DNA of 7,291 nucleotides from Micavibrio aeruginosavorus (GTDB taxonomy: Bacteria; Pseudomonadota; Alphaproteobacteria; Micavibrionales; Micavibrionaceae), in the NCBI GenBank assembly GCA_003241285.1, contig QFOT01000118.1:1-7291 (forward strand), in the 5' to 3' direction. This document shows, piece after piece, positions 5,672 to 7,291 of the stretch (position 1 is the stretch's first letter; each line of letters starts with the position of its first letter). Made by a program: the position numbers and the translations under genes. The notes under the pieces are model-generated. The model worked only from the letters and a program-made list of their open reading frames with translations. It ran no database searches and was not told where the DNA came from.

Positions 5672-6598
5672 ATGGCCAACACCAAATTCTGTCAGGGTAT
5701 CTCTGATATTTCAGATAGCTATACCGGCTTTATTATCGACACATGGGGCGTTCTTCATGACGGGGATGCCGCCTATGATACAGCGGTCGACTGTTTGAAA
5801 GAGCTGCGCGAGCGCAAGAAATTCGTTCTTCTTTTATCCAATACGGAGCAGCGCGCCGAAGAAAGCGCTATTTATCTGAAAGGGCTGGGTATCGGTCCGA
5901 ACCTCTATGACAAGATCATGACGTCCGGCGAGATGGCCTGGAAAGGCCTGACCGAGCAAAAGGATGCCGGTTTCGAAGGGCTGGGCAAAAATTGTTATCT
6001 GATCGGTGGGGCGCGGACTGAAAAATTTCTGGCGTCTGCAGGAATCAATATCGTCAAGGATCCAGCGGAAGCAGGCTTTTTGATGATTGCGGGATGGGAC
6101 CAGCTCGATCCTGTAACTCAAAATTACGATGATGCGCTGCGTGAATGCGTTCGCAAGCGCATGAAAGCGATCTGTATCAATCCGGACAGCCGGGCTTTGT
6201 TTGGCACGGGGTACACGACAGGCACGGGGCAGATTGCCCGACGGTTCCAGGAATTTGGCGGCGTCGTTCATTTTATCGGTAAGCCCTATAAGCCGATTTT
6301 TCACCAATGTATAAAAATACTGCATGAGAACGGGATTTATCCGGGACAGACCGTAATGGTCGGCGATACGATGAGCCATGATATCCTCGGGGCATCGCTT
6401 ATGAACATGGACACTTGCCTGATCAAGAACGGCACGCACGGCTCCTTTTTTAAGAACGTGGCAACTCCTGCGGAAGTCAACAAGAAGCTCAATATGCTGA
6501 TCGCCCAGTTCAATCAGGTGAAGCCGACTTATCTGGTCGACAAGCTGAAATGGGGGCGGGCCCTGCCGGACCGCAAGCATAAGAAGCGTAAAGCATAG
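5672..6598 (+). CDS. HAD-superfamily class IIA hydrolase (TIGR01459-like)
   Basis: A 308-residue cytoplasmic phosphatase-like enzyme of the HAD-IIA group (NagD / p-nitrophenylphosphatase type); the physiological substrate is not known from sequence. Motif I is IIDTWGVLHDG (21-31) with nucleophile D23. The usual second Asp (DxD) is W25, which is characteristic of the DxWGV subfamily. Motif II is LLLSNT with S56, motif III is K204 in GKPYKP, and motif IV is MVGDTMSHD with D232 and D237. A C2-type cap domain lies between about 80 and 200. The C terminus ends in a basic tail RKHKKRKA (301-308), perhaps a nucleic-acid or ribosome contact, or just a lineage feature. The start is supported by GGGGA upstream and by the close fit of motif I to the N terminus. 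It is likely a separate transcription unit from the upstream coil gene, given the 114-base gap. Confidence 0.93.
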   Translation: MANTKFCQGISDISDSYTGFIIDTWGVLHDGDAAYDTAVDCLKELRERKKFVLLLSNTEQRAEESAIYLKGLGIGPNLYDKIMTSGEMAWKGLTEQKDAGFEGLGKNCYLIGGARTEKFLASAGINIVKDPAEAGFLMIAGWDQLDPVTQNYDDALRECVRKRMKAICINPDSRALFGTGYTTGTGQIARRFQEFGGVVHFIGKPYKPIFHQCIKILHENGIYPGQTVMVGDTMSHDILGASLMNMDTCLIKNGTHGSFFKNVATPAEVNKKLNMLIAQFNQVKPTYLVDKLKWGRALPDRKHKKRKA

Positions 6599-6606
6599 AA
6601 TGCCAG

Positions 6607-6626
6607 ATTCCTGCTTTCGCAGGAAT
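6607..6626. repeat. REP/dRS3-like palindrome ATTCCTGC-TTTC-GCAGGAAT
   Basis: A perfect 8-bp stem (6607-6614 with 6619-6626) around TTTC, which reads as a stable GAAA tetraloop on the minus strand. It closely resembles the dispersed palindrome ATTCCCGC-TTTC-GCGGGAAT and the ATTCCC-N8-GGGAAT pattern of Neisseria dRS3, found between genes in many Proteobacteria. It lies 9 bases after the HAD stop. There is no T tract, so an ordinary rho-independent terminator is unlikely, but transcript stabilisation or attenuation is possible. Confidence 0.65.
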
Positions 6627-6650
6627 GACAGTGCGGCTATATTACGCCCC

Positions 6651-7291
6651 ATGACTAAACCTGCCCAAAAATCCAGCTGGCAAATACTGAGCCGCCTTCT
6701 TAAAAAATATACGAAACCGTATCTGGGCCAGATCGGCATCGCCATGATTTTCATGCTGACCGCCGCCGCCGCAACGGCGTCTTTTGCCAAGCTTCTCCAG
6801 CCTATCCTTGATAAGGCCATGATAGGGGTGCAGAAAAATCCTGAAACGCTTCACGTTGTCATTCCGCTCGGCCTTATGATCATGGCGTCTTTCATCATTC
6901 GCGGGGCGGCGACCTATCTGCATACGACGCGCATGAATAAAGTAAGCCAGTCGATTGTCGCCGATATTCAAAAAGACGTATTTTCTCATTTCATGACGCT
7001 CGACCTGAAATTTTTTCATGACAACCCGAGCGGCCATCTGGTCAGTCGCGTGACCAACGACGTCAATGTCATGCGGGCGGCGGTGTCCGATACGATGACG
7101 GGCATCGGTAATAATCTCCTGACGCTTTTATTCCTGCTCGGCGTGATGTTGGTGCAGGATTGGAAACTCACCCTGATATGCCTGACAGTTTTCCCTCTGG
7201 CGTCCGGCCTTGTATATGTCCTCGGAAGACGCCTGCGTAAAATATCCAAGAACATGCAGGCGCAGACGGCCCATTTGATGGGCGTGTTGAC
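6651..7291 (+). CDS. msbA: MsbA-family lipid A/phospholipid ABC exporter, N-terminal transmembrane part (truncated by window edge)
   Basis: The first 213 residues of an inner-membrane ABC half-transporter with fused permease and ATPase; the ATPase domain lies beyond the right edge. MsbA flips lipid A-core from the inner to the outer leaflet of the inner membrane. Four transmembrane helices are visible at about 24-45, 67-90, 148-168 and 171-193. The intracellular-loop signature FFHDNPSGHLVSRVTND (121-137) is the type-1 exporter FFxxxxTGxLxSRxxxD motif. Other MsbA-like landmarks are SSWQ (8-11), LLQPILDK (48-55), RGAATYL (84-90), WKLTLI (171-176) and RKISKNMQ (196-203). ATG 6651 gives a normal short cytoplasmic N terminus; the next in-frame Met is inside TM1. 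No clear Shine-Dalgarno sequence precedes it. Related peptide or multidrug exporters cannot be fully excluded without the rest of the gene. Confidence 0.9.
   Translation, partial: MTKPAQKSSWQILSRLLKKYTKPYLGQIGIAMIFMLTAAAATASFAKLLQPILDKAMIGVQKNPETLHVVIPLGLMIMASFIIRGAATYLHTTRMNKVSQSIVADIQKDVFSHFMTLDLKFFHDNPSGHLVSRVTNDVNVMRAAVSDTMTGIGNNLLTLLFLLGVMLVQDWKLTLICLTVFPLASGLVYVLGRRLRKISKNMQAQTAHLMGVL

Noticed and set aside
5834..6820. Minus-strand open frame of 328 codons, longer than the HAD gene it faces
   Set aside because: It overlaps HAD motifs II-IV and the start of msbA, both firmly identified on the plus strand; its own product shows no family features.
1..7291. Defence island, prophage or mobile-element content
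   Set aside because: No transposase, integrase, toxin-antitoxin pair or CRISPR array is visible; apart from one dispersed palindrome the region looks like a stable chromosomal segment.

Overview
The window looks like chromosomal DNA from an alphaproteobacterium of moderate G+C content. Three things suggest this: a HAD-IIA hydrolase of the subfamily with a DxWGV motif (TIGR01459-like, common in Alphaproteobacteria), a very large bitopic coiled-coil protein built like the alphaproteobacterial polarity factors TipN and GPR/RgsE, and a perfect TTAA-N7-TTAA box of the CtrA type with a GANTC (CcrM) site close by. The genus cannot be named from the sequence alone. No rRNA, tRNA, CRISPR array, transposase or prophage gene is visible, and no gene-free stretch reaches 300 bases.

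Layout. Bases 1-409 (minus strand) hold the N-terminal 136 residues of the tRNA methylthiotransferase MiaB, running off the left edge. About 20 bases away and divergent, a NAD(P)-dependent D-2-hydroxyacid dehydrogenase (431-1390) is followed after 6 bases by a small secreted four-cysteine protein of unknown function (1397-1897); these two probably form an operon. A 141-base leader (1898-2038) with an 11-bp inverted repeat and a strong Shine-Dalgarno sequence precedes the dominant gene (2039-5557), a 1172-residue membrane-anchored coiled-coil protein. An intergenic region of 114 bases (5558-5671) carries the CtrA-like box, nested inverted repeats, a GANTC site and a weak -10 element. It leads to the HAD-IIA hydrolase (5672-6598). 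A short gap with a REP/dRS3-like palindrome separates that gene from the N-terminal transmembrane part of an MsbA-family lipid A/phospholipid flippase (6651 to the right edge).

How the genes fit together. MiaB, the dehydrogenase, the HAD enzyme and MsbA are housekeeping functions: tRNA modification, keto/hydroxyacid metabolism, phosphate-ester hydrolysis and outer-membrane lipid export. The least ordinary gene is the coiled-coil protein. Its architecture (two transmembrane helices near the N terminus, about 880 residues of cytoplasmic coiled coil, a conserved-looking C-terminal module) and the CtrA/GANTC signals just after it suggest a cell-pole or cell-cycle setting. That role is an inference, not something the sequence proves.
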